Part shown: positions 48,167-59,832 of the stretch, piece by piece
Layout: each line of letters starts with the position of its first letter
Numbering within the stretch: position 1 is the stretch's first letter
Assembly: GCA_012064385.1 (NCBI GenBank)
Contig: QRDG01000925.1
Location: 310,001-374,000, forward strand
DNA from: Puccinellia tenuiflora
Taxonomy: Eukaryota; Streptophyta; Magnoliopsida; Poales; Poaceae
Length of the DNA: 64,000 bases
Reading direction: 5' to 3'
Notes under the pieces: generated by a model
Seen by the model: only the letters and a program-made list of their open reading frames with translations
The model's database searches: none
What the model was told of the DNA's origin: nothing
Position numbers and translations under genes: made by a program

Positions 48167-49038
48167 ATGTCTAGTCCTTTGCCCCTTAAGATGACACCCG
48201 AAGATGAAGTCTTCACCTTCCGTCAAGGAAGTGGAGAAACTTTTAAAGATGCTTGGGCAAGAATTATGAAGTCTTATGAAAAAACAGAGCCTAGGATTAC
48301 TTTGAGTATTCTGCTTAGTAATTTTTACTTTAGTCTCATGCTTTGTTATAGATATGCTTTTGATACTATTGTGGGAGGAGATTTCTCACGCGCAATGGTG
48401 ATCAAGCTTTCAATGCTATCAAAAGTCTAATAGCAACCTCTTCCTCAGCTAATAAAATCGAATCAACTTTGGAGAATATTGCTAATAAATTAGACATTCT
48501 TGACAAAAACATATCTAGCATGAAAGATGTTGAAAGTATGGTTTAAGAGCTTCATGAGAGTGCTTACTATTGGGCACCTGAAACTATTTTGGAACCCGAA
48601 AATGCTATGACAAATTGGTACCCTTTTGTTAAAATTGAAATAACTGGAAAACGTTTTAATGCAATCTGTGATATGACTGAATTCTCTATTATGCGTGAAA
48701 CTATTTATAAATCTTTAGGTTTGTGGGGACTTTCTAAAAATGCTAGTTATCTAAAACTTGCTGATAACTCCAGTAGGATTCCTTTGGGAAAAATAGAGGT
48801 TGTCCAAACAAAATTTTGTGGTAATTTGTTCCCTATTGATTATTATGTTGTTGAATGCATAGGGGAAGGACAAATTACACTTGGAAGATCATTCTTGAAA
48901 TCTGCTGGAGCCATCATTAATATGCATGAAGGAGTTGTGACATTCCGCTCAACAGGAGGGCACCACATCTTTCCAAAAGGTCATGGTAAGAATATCAAGG
49001 GGAGGCAATTGGGAATCATTAAAATTGACAAAATTTGA
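48167..49038 (+). pseudogene. gag-protease relic of element Y
   Basis: The frame opens MSSPLPLKMTPEDEVFTFRQ, the N-terminus of gag in this clade, with FKDAWARIMKSY and YRYAFDTIVGGDF. It is then shifted by a frameshift near 48395 and interrupted by a stop near 48543. The second part (to 49038) is a retropepsin-like domain: FVKIEITGKRFNAICDM, EGQITLGRSFLKSAGAIINM. The catalytic Asp is kept, but the usual G-A after it is M-T-E, so the active site looks dead. No RT or integrase follows. Gag would coat the RNA and the protease would cut the polyprotein. Confidence 0.75.
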
Positions 49039-51533
49039 ATTTGCCCTTTTTGCCTAGCTAAAAGGCGTTAAAGAAAAGCGCTTATGGGAGGCAACCCATT
49101 TTTATTTTACCTTCTATTTCTTTTTGGTTTTTTGAGTTTTGGGTGATGTTACTTCTGTAAAAACTCACTTGTATCTTTTTCTTTTGGTTTTTGGTGCCAA
49201 GAATAGCCTCTAAAGAGAGGATGACTAATCGGTGAGTTTGCTGTCCAGAAACAGATTTCTGTTCTTCACTGTTCAAAAACCCAAAAAATCACAGAGCGTC
49301 ATCTGTGGCTGAAAAGTTTTTACAGCAAGCATCAGGGTTTTGTCTACCTTTCTCTAGTTTTAAGTTTTCTGATTTGAGGTCCATAAGTGTCCCGAAAAAA
49401 TCATCTTTACAGTCTGTCTGTTTTTGACAGATTTTGTCCTTAGTTTTGCATTGCTTCTTTCACGGGCAGAGAGAAGTTCTTTTACAAAGCGGGAGCTTTA
49501 CTTAGACCTTTGTGACAGTAGCTAATTTTGTAAAAAAATAAGTTCATGATATGTGCTTTGGAACTGAAGGAAGATATTGTTTTTGTGGACTAATCCCTCT
49601 AATGAAGTTGCTATAACTTTTGCGTGAAGGAAGTTTTCAAGTATCCAAGTGCGAGGCGATGAAAGAAGATCAAGAAGGGATAAAAGACTAAGCTTGGGGA
49701 GGCTCCCCATGGACCCTCCTCTGAAATATTCAAGAAGTCACAAGCGTCTAAGCTTGGGGATGCCCAAGGCATCCCCTTCTTTATCAACAATCATCGGTTT
49801 CTCTCATGATACTATATCTTTATTCCTTTACTCATTATGTGCTGTTTTTGGACCGTCAGTTTGTTTTTACTTTCAGTTTGTTTGTGTTTAGTTCTCTGGT
49901 CTTTGCAATAACTTGGATCCATGCATGCTTGTTTGGGAGAGAGACACGCTCCGTTTTTTCATTATACACTCATGTGCTTCATTTATATGTGTTGAGTGTT
50001 TAGCCTTTGTAATTTTTGCTTCAGCTCTTGCTTGTTCAAAGTTGTTAGATTTTATAGTTAGGGAGTTTTGATCTTGTTGCTTCACCCTTCTAGTTTTGTA
50101 TCAAATAAGTTGATTGGTGTTTGGTGAAGTGGAAATTATCATGTAGGAAGTGTGAAAAGTGCTGCTTAATCTTGTAGATCATTGTCTTGAATCTTTGATA
50201 CTTGTCAATTGTTTAGATATATGAAGTAGATTAATGCTTAAACTTGTGGATCATCTAGTAAGAATAGATTAGTAAAGAACTACTATAAAGCTTTAAAATT
50301 GTGGTGCTTGTCATGCTTGGTAGCTCTCAAAGTCTAGATATTCTTTTTGCAAAGAGTTGGTTTGGCTAACAAGGTAGACGGTGTGAAGTCCAGTGGTTAT
50401 GCATGATGTATATATGTATTCATTCATTGAACCAAGTTGATGTTATGTGTTTGCTTGATATCCTGCTAAGCCCAAAAATTCCGTACTGAGAGGGAATACT
50501 TCTCATGCATCCAACTCCCTGAGCCAAATATCTTTGCCATTTGTGTCCATCATACCTACCTACATGTGGTATTTCCCTGCCACTCCAAGTAAATTTTTCA
50601 TGTGCTATCTTTCAAACTTTCAAAATTCTCCTTTTCGTGCTCCTGTTTTTAAGCTTATGAGGAAGAAGTGGGAAGCTAGATATAACCTGTGACAAGCAAG
50701 GTCATTTACCCCCTTTCACCCGGTGTTGATGGTTTACGTCCTCACTTGAATCAACCCGAGAGCGGCTTAAGCAAAATATAAATATAACTCACCATTCTCC
50801 TCCGCACAATGAAAATCTGAGAAATCAGTTCAAACATTGGTTAGTGGTGAAACAAAGGAGAAAGTGGAATGTACTCGTTCCTCTAAAACCAGCCGCTCTC
50901 ACATGTCTAAAAGCCTTGCTTGAAATGGGGGACTAGCTAGTTTCTTTACTGTGAAGTCGTTGACGAAAGCATGCATATCTCAAAACTATTTTACTTCTGT
51001 CAAAAATCAAAAAAATAATAATAAAAAGTTGTAGCACATGATTAATCCCTGCTTCACTCTGCGAAGGGCCTTTCTTTTACTTTTATGTTGATTCAGTCTT
51101 CCTCTTCCTTCTTAACCCCCTCAAGCAATCACTTGGTATCAACTTTGGTTCATGTTTTACTTCATGTTATCTTTGTGTCTAACTGTGAAAACTTTGTATT
51201 GACTTTATCTTGAGATAAATAAGTTGCAAGTTGAAGCTTTATGCTGAAAACTTAAATCTTCCTTTGTGTTGGCCAAACTTCCTTATTGAACTAATATTGC
51301 TTTGTGAGATATCAATCATTGTTAAGTGTTATACTTTTAAATCTCCAAGGTACTCTTTTCTAGTTAATTCTTGCTTAGATGTTACACCTGGTTAATCATT
51401 GTTTGTTTCATTCAATGAACCTTTGTTTTGGATCAATGCATTCAGTTCATATGCTTTACATGATTACATGATCAAGATTGTGTTTAGCAGCATGTCACTT
51501 CAAAAATTATTCTGTTATCACTTACCTACTCGA
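49039..51533 (+). mobile_element. Non-coding 3' internal region of Y
   Basis: No coding. Contains CTAAGCTTGGGG repeats near 49690 and 49750, shared with W2 and X. Short chance ORFs only. Confidence 0.7.
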
Positions 51534-52435
51534 TGAAAGGACAAACTCGCCTAGAGGGGGGTGAATAGCGATTAAAACTTTTTCAATTTATGGCTTGATA
51601 AATGCGGAATAAAACTAGTGTTTAATTTATCAAGCAACAAAACCTAACAAACTAGGCTCACCTATATGCACCAACAACTTATGCTAAGCAAGACAAACAA
51701 CAAGGTGATAGCAAAATATAAAACTTCAAGCACGAAGGCTATCACAATGTAAAGTGCATAAGTAAAGAGCTTGGGTATAGAAATAATCGAGGCACGTGGA
51801 GAAGAGGATGTATTCCTGAGTTCCTCCTTGTTAAGTGAGTACATCTCGTTGGAGGGGTGTGACCTCGCCACAAAAGGCCTACTCAAGATGTCACAAAAGG
51901 CCTCACCCTATTCTCCGACGAACCTCACCCCAAGGGTTAGGTTCACCTTCCACTATCGGAATCCTTCAAGGTGTAATCCGGAGCCTTTACAACGATCTTG
52001 GGGCACACACCCACATCTCAACCGGGGGCTCCCAAACCTTGCCCGAAGCTTCACAACTCGAAGTCTTCGCGACACCACCAACCGTATAGGATACACAATG
52101 CACCCAAGAGTAACAAGCTTCTCGAACTTCAATCCCACGTATCACCGTGAGGAGCACAAACCTATGCAACAAAAGCAATGGCAAGAACACAAGAAGTGCT
52201 CAAATCCTTCACTCCCAAATCCCACCAAAAGCAACAAATACTTATGGTGGGAGAAGAGAGGAAGAACAAAGAGGAGAATCACCAAGAACTCCAAGATCAA
52301 GATCTAGTAGGTTCCCCTCACTTAGAGGAGGAATGGATTGGTGGAATTGTAGATCTAGATCTACTCTCTTGTTTCCCTAAATATGAGCAAGAATCATTGG
52401 AGGGATTGAGAGGAATCAAAACTTTGGAGGTCAAC

Positions 52436-52481
<46 letters not shown>

Positions 52482-53628
52482 TAGAGCTCCAAGTGGTTGG
52501 AAAGAATTGGGGAAGAAGGCCCCTTAAAAGGGGCTCCAAAAAGGAGCCGTTGGAGGGGAAAAGGGTAAGTAGCCCGACTGCCCGGCCTGGCTGGGCAGGA
52601 ACTAGAAGCGGCCGGCCTTGGCCCGGCCTGAGCCTGGCCTGGGCTGGCCAAACTGCAGAAAAACATCCAACACGAAAACGAACATATTTTGATCATCCGA
52701 ACTCCGTTTTCGATGTTCTTGGGCTCGTTGGAATCGCAATGAAAAGCTCTACAAGAATATACGGAGAAACATCATAGTCCAACAAGGGAGAATAAAACCA
52801 AATGTGGAAAGGTAAAACCTTTGTATAAAGAACCGGAAACACCATATCTTTTGCAAATGAAGTCCGAATGAGTGAAACCAATTTTGTTGGAAAGTGAACG
52901 ACAAGAGATATCCTTGGAAAAATTGAAAACAAGTAAAGGATATTTTGCAAATAATTGGAAGAGTGAGACCTTCCACAGGGATGAACCAACAAAATCTCCA
53001 ATACCGAAAACACAATAGGAGATGCATATGAAAACCGTTTTCGGTGAACTTGGCCTTGTCATGACAAGAACAACAAGCACCAAGACCACACCACGATAAG
53101 AGCCACAAAAGAACCAATAAGGATGATTGCAAGGATGCAAAGGTTTGAGCTCTCCACGAACGATACGATCAAGATACTCAGTCGAGAGCCCCTCTTGATA
53201 GTATGCTATCTATCGTATAACCCGATCTCTCAAGTAACATTATGAGACCGGTAAAATAGAAAGTCTATCAAGATCATACCTTTTCCTTGCACATAATCCA
53301 CTTGAGGTCGATGATGACGATATTCATCTCCTCAAGACGAACCACCTTTCTTGCTTGCGCTTTGCTTGGTGAAGACTCACATGTTGCTCCCCCATACACC
53401 AATATGGGAGAAGCACTCTTCGGCATATCTTCACTTGGACTTGAGTGTTGATCAACCCGCACTTAGCCTTGATCAACAAATAATCTTCTTCCCTTAGCCT
53501 TGACTCCAAAAAATGAAGATCAAGCAACGCATATGGACACAACCTACAAGTAGCTCAATACAAACATTAGTCCATAGAGATTGTCATTAATTACCAAAAC
53601 CACACATGGGGGCAACCATGCACTTTCA
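51534..53628 (-). mobile_element. Solo LTR (about 2.1 kb) inside Y
   Basis: Flanked by CTCGA at 51529-51533 and 53629-53633. Ends TGAAAG...CTTTCA in either orientation. On the minus strand it starts TGAAAGTGCATGG and ends GTTTGTCCTTTCA; a typical Triticeae LTR phrase, CACCCCCCTCTAGGCGAG, lies near the end. No internal region, PBS or second LTR is present, so it is a product of LTR-LTR recombination. The ORFs of 199 and 178 codons inside it are spurious. Confidence 0.82.
52443..52475 (+). repeat. (AG)n microsatellite in the solo LTR
   Basis: About 16-17 uninterrupted AG units. Confidence 0.9.
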
Positions 53629-53662
53629 CTCGAGGACGAGCAGGAGTTAAGCTTGGGGATGC

Positions 53663-55342
53663 TGATACGTCTCCGACGTATCTATAATTTTTTATGTTCC
53701 ATGCTTGATTATATATCAGTGTCACATGTTTTTATAATGTTCTTATATCATTTTGGCATGATTTATGGAACTAACCTATTAACAAGATGCCTAGTGCCAG
53801 TTCTTGTTTTCTGCTGTCTTTTTGTTTCAGAAAAGTTGTTCTGGGAAGTTTCTCGGATTGCGCTGATATTTTACAGGAATTATTTCCAATATGAAACAAA
53901 GACGGAACCCGAAGGACACCCAGAGGGGAGCCCCAGGGGCTCCAGACGCCACCTGGCCACGACCCCCCTTAGGTCGTGCCTGGACCCCACCTGGGCAGGT
54001 GGCCCACCTTCTCGCATCGCCTCTTCGCATATAAATTCCCCCTCGACGCAAAAACCCTAAGAACCCGATCATATTTCCCAGAAGACGTCCGAGGCCGCCG
54101 CCATCTCAAACCCTAGTTCGGGAGGGTTCTGCAGCTCTTCCCGGCACCCTGCCGGAGAGGGGAATCGACACCGGAGGCATCTACACCACCATGCCTGCCT
54201 CCAGAGTGATGCGTGAGTAGTCCACCACGGGACTACGGATCCATAGCAGTAGCTAGATGGTTGTCTCTCCTCCTTGTACTCCATTGTTTAGATCTTGTGA
54301 GCTGCCTATCACGATCAAGATCATATTATCTGTAACTGCTACATTATTGTGTTTGCATGGATCCGATGAATTGTGGAAGTCATTGTTTTTGTTCATCTTT
54401 GTGTTGTGTTTTATCTATGATTTTGCATGCTCTCCGATGCTAGTGGATGCTTTGGCCAAGTAATTATTAGTGTTGTATGATGGAGTATTTATGCTAGATA
54501 GTGGGTTCATGCCTCTCTTGTCTGAGCTCGGGCTGACAAAAACGATTAAGACAAGAGATGTGTTGTTGCCACTAGGGAGAAAACAGCGGTGTGATTTCCT
54601 TGTGTTATTTTTACATTGCTTACATTATGCACTTTTCTTATTGCAGTGATCTGTTGCTTGCAACTTAATACTTTTGGGTGACATGCTGGATAGCGATCCC
54701 AAGGTGGATTATTAGTCATAGATGCAGTTAGAAGACGGTCTATGTATTTTGACGTAATGCCCATATTAGATGAAACAGTGAACTATATTGTAGCCTTGTT
54801 GTGCGCCCACAATTCTGTATTTTGACGTAATGCCCATATTAGATGAAACAGTGAACTATATTGTTTTATGATAGCCTTGTTGTGCGCCCATAATTCTGTC
54901 AATTGTCATGCTGTAATTTGTTTACCCATCATGTATATCTTTTGAAGAGACACCTCTAGTAAACTGTGGATCTCGGTACTATTTTCCTACATTGATTACA
55001 ACCGTTTTCATAACTTTTCATCATCATTTGCTTGCTGGTCATATTTCAATCTTATCATATTTTACATCCACATATTTAATTCTTTGTGTTCAGCAAGCCG
55101 GAGAGATTGACAACCTCTCTTTTTCGTTGGGGCAAAATAGTTTGTTTTTTATTGTGTGCAGGTCCACGTCAGCACGCCGGCAACACCTCTCTTTTCTGGC
55201 ACCGTTGACATCTTGCTAAGCCTTCTCCAAGTCCTACGTACTGGTTCGATAATCTTGGTTTTGTAATCAGGGAAAACTGCTGCTTTGCTGCATCATACCT
55301 TCCTCTTGGGGTCTCTCAGCGAACGTGTGATCCACGTCATCA
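53663..55342 (+). repeat. 3' LTR of Y
   Basis: 1680 bp, preceded by a polypurine-like AAGCTTGGGGATGC. It is longer than the 5' LTR chiefly because of an internal tandem duplication. Confidence 0.92.
54744..54896 (+). repeat. Tandem duplication in the 3' LTR of Y
   Basis: Units 54744-54816 (73 bp) and 54817-54896 (80 bp) both start GTATTTTGACGTAATGCCC. The second has a TTTTATGA insert that matches the 5' LTR. Confidence 0.93.
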
Positions 55343-55347
55343 TACTC

Positions 55348-57690
55348 CACCTGTTTTCATGCATTGAAGATCAAAACATCGACGTTTCTCATGACGTGTA
55401 CTAGAAAGATACCCCACACGTTGTAGCGGGAAGCTTAAAAAATATAGTTTAACAGAAGGATATTTGATGCATGCAATGTTTTTTTTTAAAAATATGGAGG
55501 ATTTGATTAGCCACAGTAGTCGAAATCTAAATTTAATTAGTATGAAATGTTCGTATATTTAACAACTAAAATTTGATGATGTGCAAAATTATATGGCTAA
55601 AATAATTTATAATGTGAATAGCTTGCATGTATGGATGAGTATTATTAATAAATATGGTATAACATGAATAAACAAATGTCTCAAATAGTGGATGATGCGG
55701 TGATGACATGGATAAATGAATGGCTCGTAGTGGATGATGTGGACATCTTACATGTAGATGTAGACTAATTTAATGCATGTTAGTGGGGTTTTGTCTTATA
55801 AACTATAGATTGGTCATCATAGTTGATGGCATGCATATGCACACAAGTAATGAGGAGAAAAAAAATACGGGAAGCTCCTCATCTAGCAATGGTGCTAAAA
55901 GAGAACGAAACATCCACAGTATGTGCTGATAAATTTCGATCAGCATTTTCCGTTAATAGAAAACTTTTCTTGGACACGCCTTCCTGCCCTGTAAGTGTGT
56001 TAACCAGACGTCGTTTCAAAAAAAAGTTTGTTAACCAGATAATGATAGACATTTATTTGTATCGACGTTTCCTGAGTGATGATGTCCCGGGGAAATATAT
56101 GACGTACAAAAAGTACTGCCTACAAATAAGAAATTTTGAAAAGTTGCGATGTGGATATTGAGTAAAAACTTTACTGTCATATAAACACATATTCTCACTC
56201 GGATTCAATGATGAAAATACCTTTATTAAAATAATGATCTTTGATTTACTTTTTAGAAATAGAAACTGGAATCTTCTGTAACACACTGTTCCTTTTCTTG
56301 TGCTCATCCATGTGCATATCTTAATAGATATGACATTGTACAAATTGTAGAGAAGTCGTGAAAATAAAAAAAACCTATACTTTAATTAACATAACTGAAC
56401 AAATTTAAATTGGTATTAAAAAACCTGCACTAATGTCTATATGAATTTGTTCTTTGAATTCTTTGGTTCAGAGCTAGTGGCTTCACAAGACGGTGCTGCA
56501 CAAAAAACTTGATATTTTCCCTTTTTCAGTAGGAAACCTACAATGCACATAACATGAACAAAAGTGCTAGCAAATCTTCTATTCATCCTAGATCTAGTTC
56601 AGCATGAAATAACCTTTAGCAAAAGACAAGATAAAGATTCCTTATGTCTTGAGACATTGGTAGTGAACCTGCGATGAACCAACCAACTATCAAATTTTAG
56701 CAAACCTCCACTATACAAAGCATAGTGAGGTCGGAGAGCTTGAGTGGGTGAAGTTACTGACCCCCCTTGTTGAATTTGAGCTCGGTGAAATCAATTTTTT
56801 ATCGATGGTGCAGTCGCCGCAAGCAAACAAATCGTTTTTTGAATGCACACTATCGTCATGTTGCAACGGTTTTAGGGTATGCTTCAATGTTTTCATGTCA
56901 CCTATGCTGGATCGATTTTTCTCAGATTTACTGTGTCCAATGGAATATGCTGGATACATCGATTTATGGTACATAGGCGTGTTCAAAATATTTCGCATAC
57001 ACACTTAAAAAATATTTCATGGCGCGGTTCTATGTTGCAAGTATTAGACATCGAGATCTCTCACTTTCAGACCGGAAGAATTTGAAGGCGGCTGGTCGGT
57101 TGATGTTTTCAACCGACTAATACCTAGTTCAATCCTGACAAAATTTACCTCTTACATTTGTCCCGCTTTTTTCAGCCCAAAATGGGTTTAAATTCGTACT
57201 GATGCATTTATTCCCTGGACTATGCTGCCCGACAATTGTTTACTGATCAACCTCTGTTTCCTCTGTTTTATTTCTGCGCAATTGCTGTTCAGTTCCATGC
57301 AACAGCTTGTTGCTCACGGGTGTCTCTGATTCATGTGATTGATGCTTGCAGTTTCCAATTCTTCTCATTATATAGTGTTGTTGCTTCCATGAGGAATTAA
57401 TCTGCAAGTTTGTCCTTCCATTTTGTGCAGGAACTTATTTGTTGTGTAGGAATTGCGTTTTGACTCGTCATTTATTTATTGAAAAGTAGCAACACTTAAG
57501 CATCTCATAGGATAGCAGAGGAAGAAACACCACGAGGCCAGATACAAACACTGTTTTATTGCAGACATAATTTCAGCAGAGATACATACGACACACATAA
57601 TTTCGGCATAGATGCATACGGCAGACATAACAGAAATACTTATTAGCTTATTATTGCACACATCTCAATGAACTCCAGAGATGTGTGAAC
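55348..57690. other. Intergenic DNA, no gene seen
   Basis: AT-rich, with ORFs up to 112 codons of no recognisable content. 57540-57625 holds imperfect repeats of GCAGACATAATTTCAGCA-type units. Possible relic of an intron or 3' UTR near 57180-57460, not supported further. Confidence 0.45.
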
Positions 57691-57739
57691 TTTTCATAAC
57701 TTCATATACGAGAAAGACTAAGGGCAGAACACTAAATGA

Positions 57740-58175
57740 AAATTTTCCCGCATCGCACGAGTTAACCTTTCCGTCGTCGGGGTAACCGGACTCGAGGCAT
57801 TGCAGGCCGCCGGATCCTGGTGTGTCGCACGAGAAACCTATTTGGGAGGTTGAAACCGTCTGCCACCGAGATGTCGTAGTGGTCGTCACCGCCGTTGCCG
57901 AGGGTGAACTCGTCCAGCATCACCGGCGGCTTCCCGGAGAGCTTGCACACAAGCTCACCGCTGCAGTCCCCTGTTTCGCACGAGCCTTGACCATGTTCAT
58001 CGAAGGAACAGCCGGTCCGGCCCCAGATGCGGCCAGCCGCGACATGGGCGACATGAAGATGTAGCGTCTGGCCCCGGGGCAGCTCCATACCACCGCCGAC
58101 CGGTGCCAGCTACACCACATAAATAACGTTCGTGCACCAATTGGTGGTTGTGATGGTTACTCCGCCCACGCCGGT
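57740..58175 (-). pseudogene. Thaumatin-like protein (PR-5) pseudogene
   Basis: Minus-strand frame: TTTNWCTNVIYVV, an in-frame TAG (58110-58112), then GQTLHLHVAHVAAGRIWGRT, GCSFDEHGQGSCETGDCSG and DDHYDISVADGFNLP. These match the N-terminal half of thaumatin-like PR-5 proteins (GRIWGRTGC, GSC.TGDC, YDIS..DGFN.P), which are secreted defence proteins. After FNLP a frameshift is needed to continue with IGFSCDTPGSGGLQC. The signal peptide and the C-terminal half with its cysteines are missing. With a stop, a frameshift and truncation at both ends it cannot make a functional protein. Confidence 0.85.
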
Positions 58176-58270
58176 TGCCAGACGGAGCCGGTCCAATACA
58201 AAATTAGGCCCCTCGGCGAATCAAAATAATACAAATTGTAGTTTTGTATTGAACTTTTATACTTGTGTAG

Positions 58271-58660
58271 GGAAAATAGGCATATGAAAGGGGGGCATAT
58301 GCCCCGTTTTCCAAAATCCTTTTTTCTAAATGGTAGAAATTTTCGACAAAATTTATGGACTTATATATTCAGGTTCTCTATACACGTAGAAAGTTTCATC
58401 GAAAAACAACTAGTTTTTGGTCTGTGTAAAAAGACAAAAGAATGTCTTGTGAAAAGTGTTTTTTGGGTATCAAAATTTATCTTTTTTGTGGAGGTAAATT
58501 AAAAAGTTATTTTTTTTTTGCAACACTTTGTGCCGCGCGAATGTTTCGGAAAAATGTACACATAAAATTTTATTTCGGAATTTTTAGACAATTTAAAGTG
58601 CAGTTAAAATACAATTATTAAAAACAGGGCAGATGCCCCTGTGTTCAGATCGTCACTCTC
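58271..58660. mobile_element. Foldback MITE, copy 4 (10-bp TSD)
   Basis: 390-bp imperfect hairpin with GGGGCATATGCCCCG near the left end and GGGCAGATGCCCC near the right. Inner motifs are TCTGTGTAAAAAGACAAAAG and ATTTATCTTTTTTGTGG. Flanked by identical ACTTGTGTAG at 58261-58270 and 58661-58670. Confidence 0.85.
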
Positions 58661-58670
58661 ACTTGTGTAG

Positions 58671-59832
58671 GTCTTATTTTAAACATGTTACAATATAACA
58701 ATTATAATTTTTTGTTTGCCCGCATAATTTAACCACATAATTTGAAATATTAGGTTATGTGTTTTATTTGTAATGAATAGCATTGAAATGATATTAAACT
58801 GTATTTGTAACAAAAGTCTGTTCTATAACTTTTTTTACAGTACATAGTCTATATAATTTATAGTTATTTATGATAAAAATCTATAAAGAATACAACCACA
58901 CAAGTATTACAGTAGCGCTTTCGAATGTATGATTAAGTCTGCTTGTAGAGTAGAAACTAAACCAGTGAGAATGTTTCTTTTTTGTCAAAATTTAACAAAG
59001 TGTGTATGTCCTATACTTGGTATTGAAACAACATTGCTTAAAATAATCATTAGTAAAAATAAAAAAAAGTATGTATTCTAATATGTTTGATATGTTGTTA
59101 TTGTAACGTACGTGTACACAAATTCTCTGTCAGTTTACAAAATAAAAATGCCTTACATGGAATTAAACTTGGACATCTAGCTACACATATTTTCTTAGAA
59201 TATGCCAGGCTACATCGAAAAGAGAATAATGTCAGACCCATGGATCCCGGGAACTCACGGATCCGCAAAGTGTGAGCTGCAACCACCTTCTCGTGGAGAA
59301 ACACTAGGTCAGCCCCTAAACTTGTTGACTGAAAATAAAAGACGAAAATTAAAACACTGAAAACGAAAGAGTTGTACTGCTTATGATGAGAATGGCGCAG
59401 GGAGAATACGGCTCATGATGATACTGAATGTGTCTTGTTGGTAAGTTCTTCGTATCGAATAGTTCATAGGCGAGTCGCCTTTGAATAATCAAACTCCTCC
59501 TGCCAGGTTTATTTGACACTATTGTCGTGCTTATTGCTACAACAAATTATGGTCACCCTAAAACCATCGATGCAGACAACCACCTCGAAACCAAATGACT
59601 CGGATCCTGTATCAACCCACCAGGCTCGACTGGGCCATGAGTTAAGAAAAATTAAGAAAAAAAAAGATCATATGAATTTTGGACTAAAGGCTGAGCGACG
59701 GCCCAGCATTACACCATATGGAAAATGCACTAGGCAGCTAGCCTACAGATGGCGAAGAACACGTTCACAGTAACATTTCACAAGTGGACAAGGAACATTT
59801 TTCAAAACTTTGCAATCAAAACTAAATTTCTC
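58671..59832. other. Spacer 3' of the TFIIIC gene
   Basis: AT-rich. The part next to 59832 is the expected 3' UTR of the TFIIIC gene. No gene or bounded repeat recognised. Confidence 0.5.

Larger units (their letters stand above)
36414..55342 (+). mobile_element. Element Y: complete non-autonomous Gypsy-type retrotransposon, host of nested insertions
   Basis: Both outer ends carry the 5-bp TSD TACTC (36409-36413 and 55343-55347). The 5' LTR is 36414-37558 plus 47514-47962 (about 1594 bp once element X is removed) and the 3' LTR is 53663-55342. LTRs start TGATACGTCTCCGA and end CACGTCATCA. The internal region (47963-53662) has a degenerate primer site, a broken gag-protease frame and non-coding sequence, but no RT, RNase H or integrase, so it depended on enzymes from a relative. 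A solo LTR lies at 51534-53628. Family name not assigned; its LTR start and tRNA-Asp primer relate it to X, W1 and W2. Confidence 0.9.

Noticed and set aside
52147..52777. ORFs of up to 199 codons including an (RE)n stretch
   Set aside because: They arise from an AG microsatellite and the body of a solo LTR bounded by CTCGA duplications.
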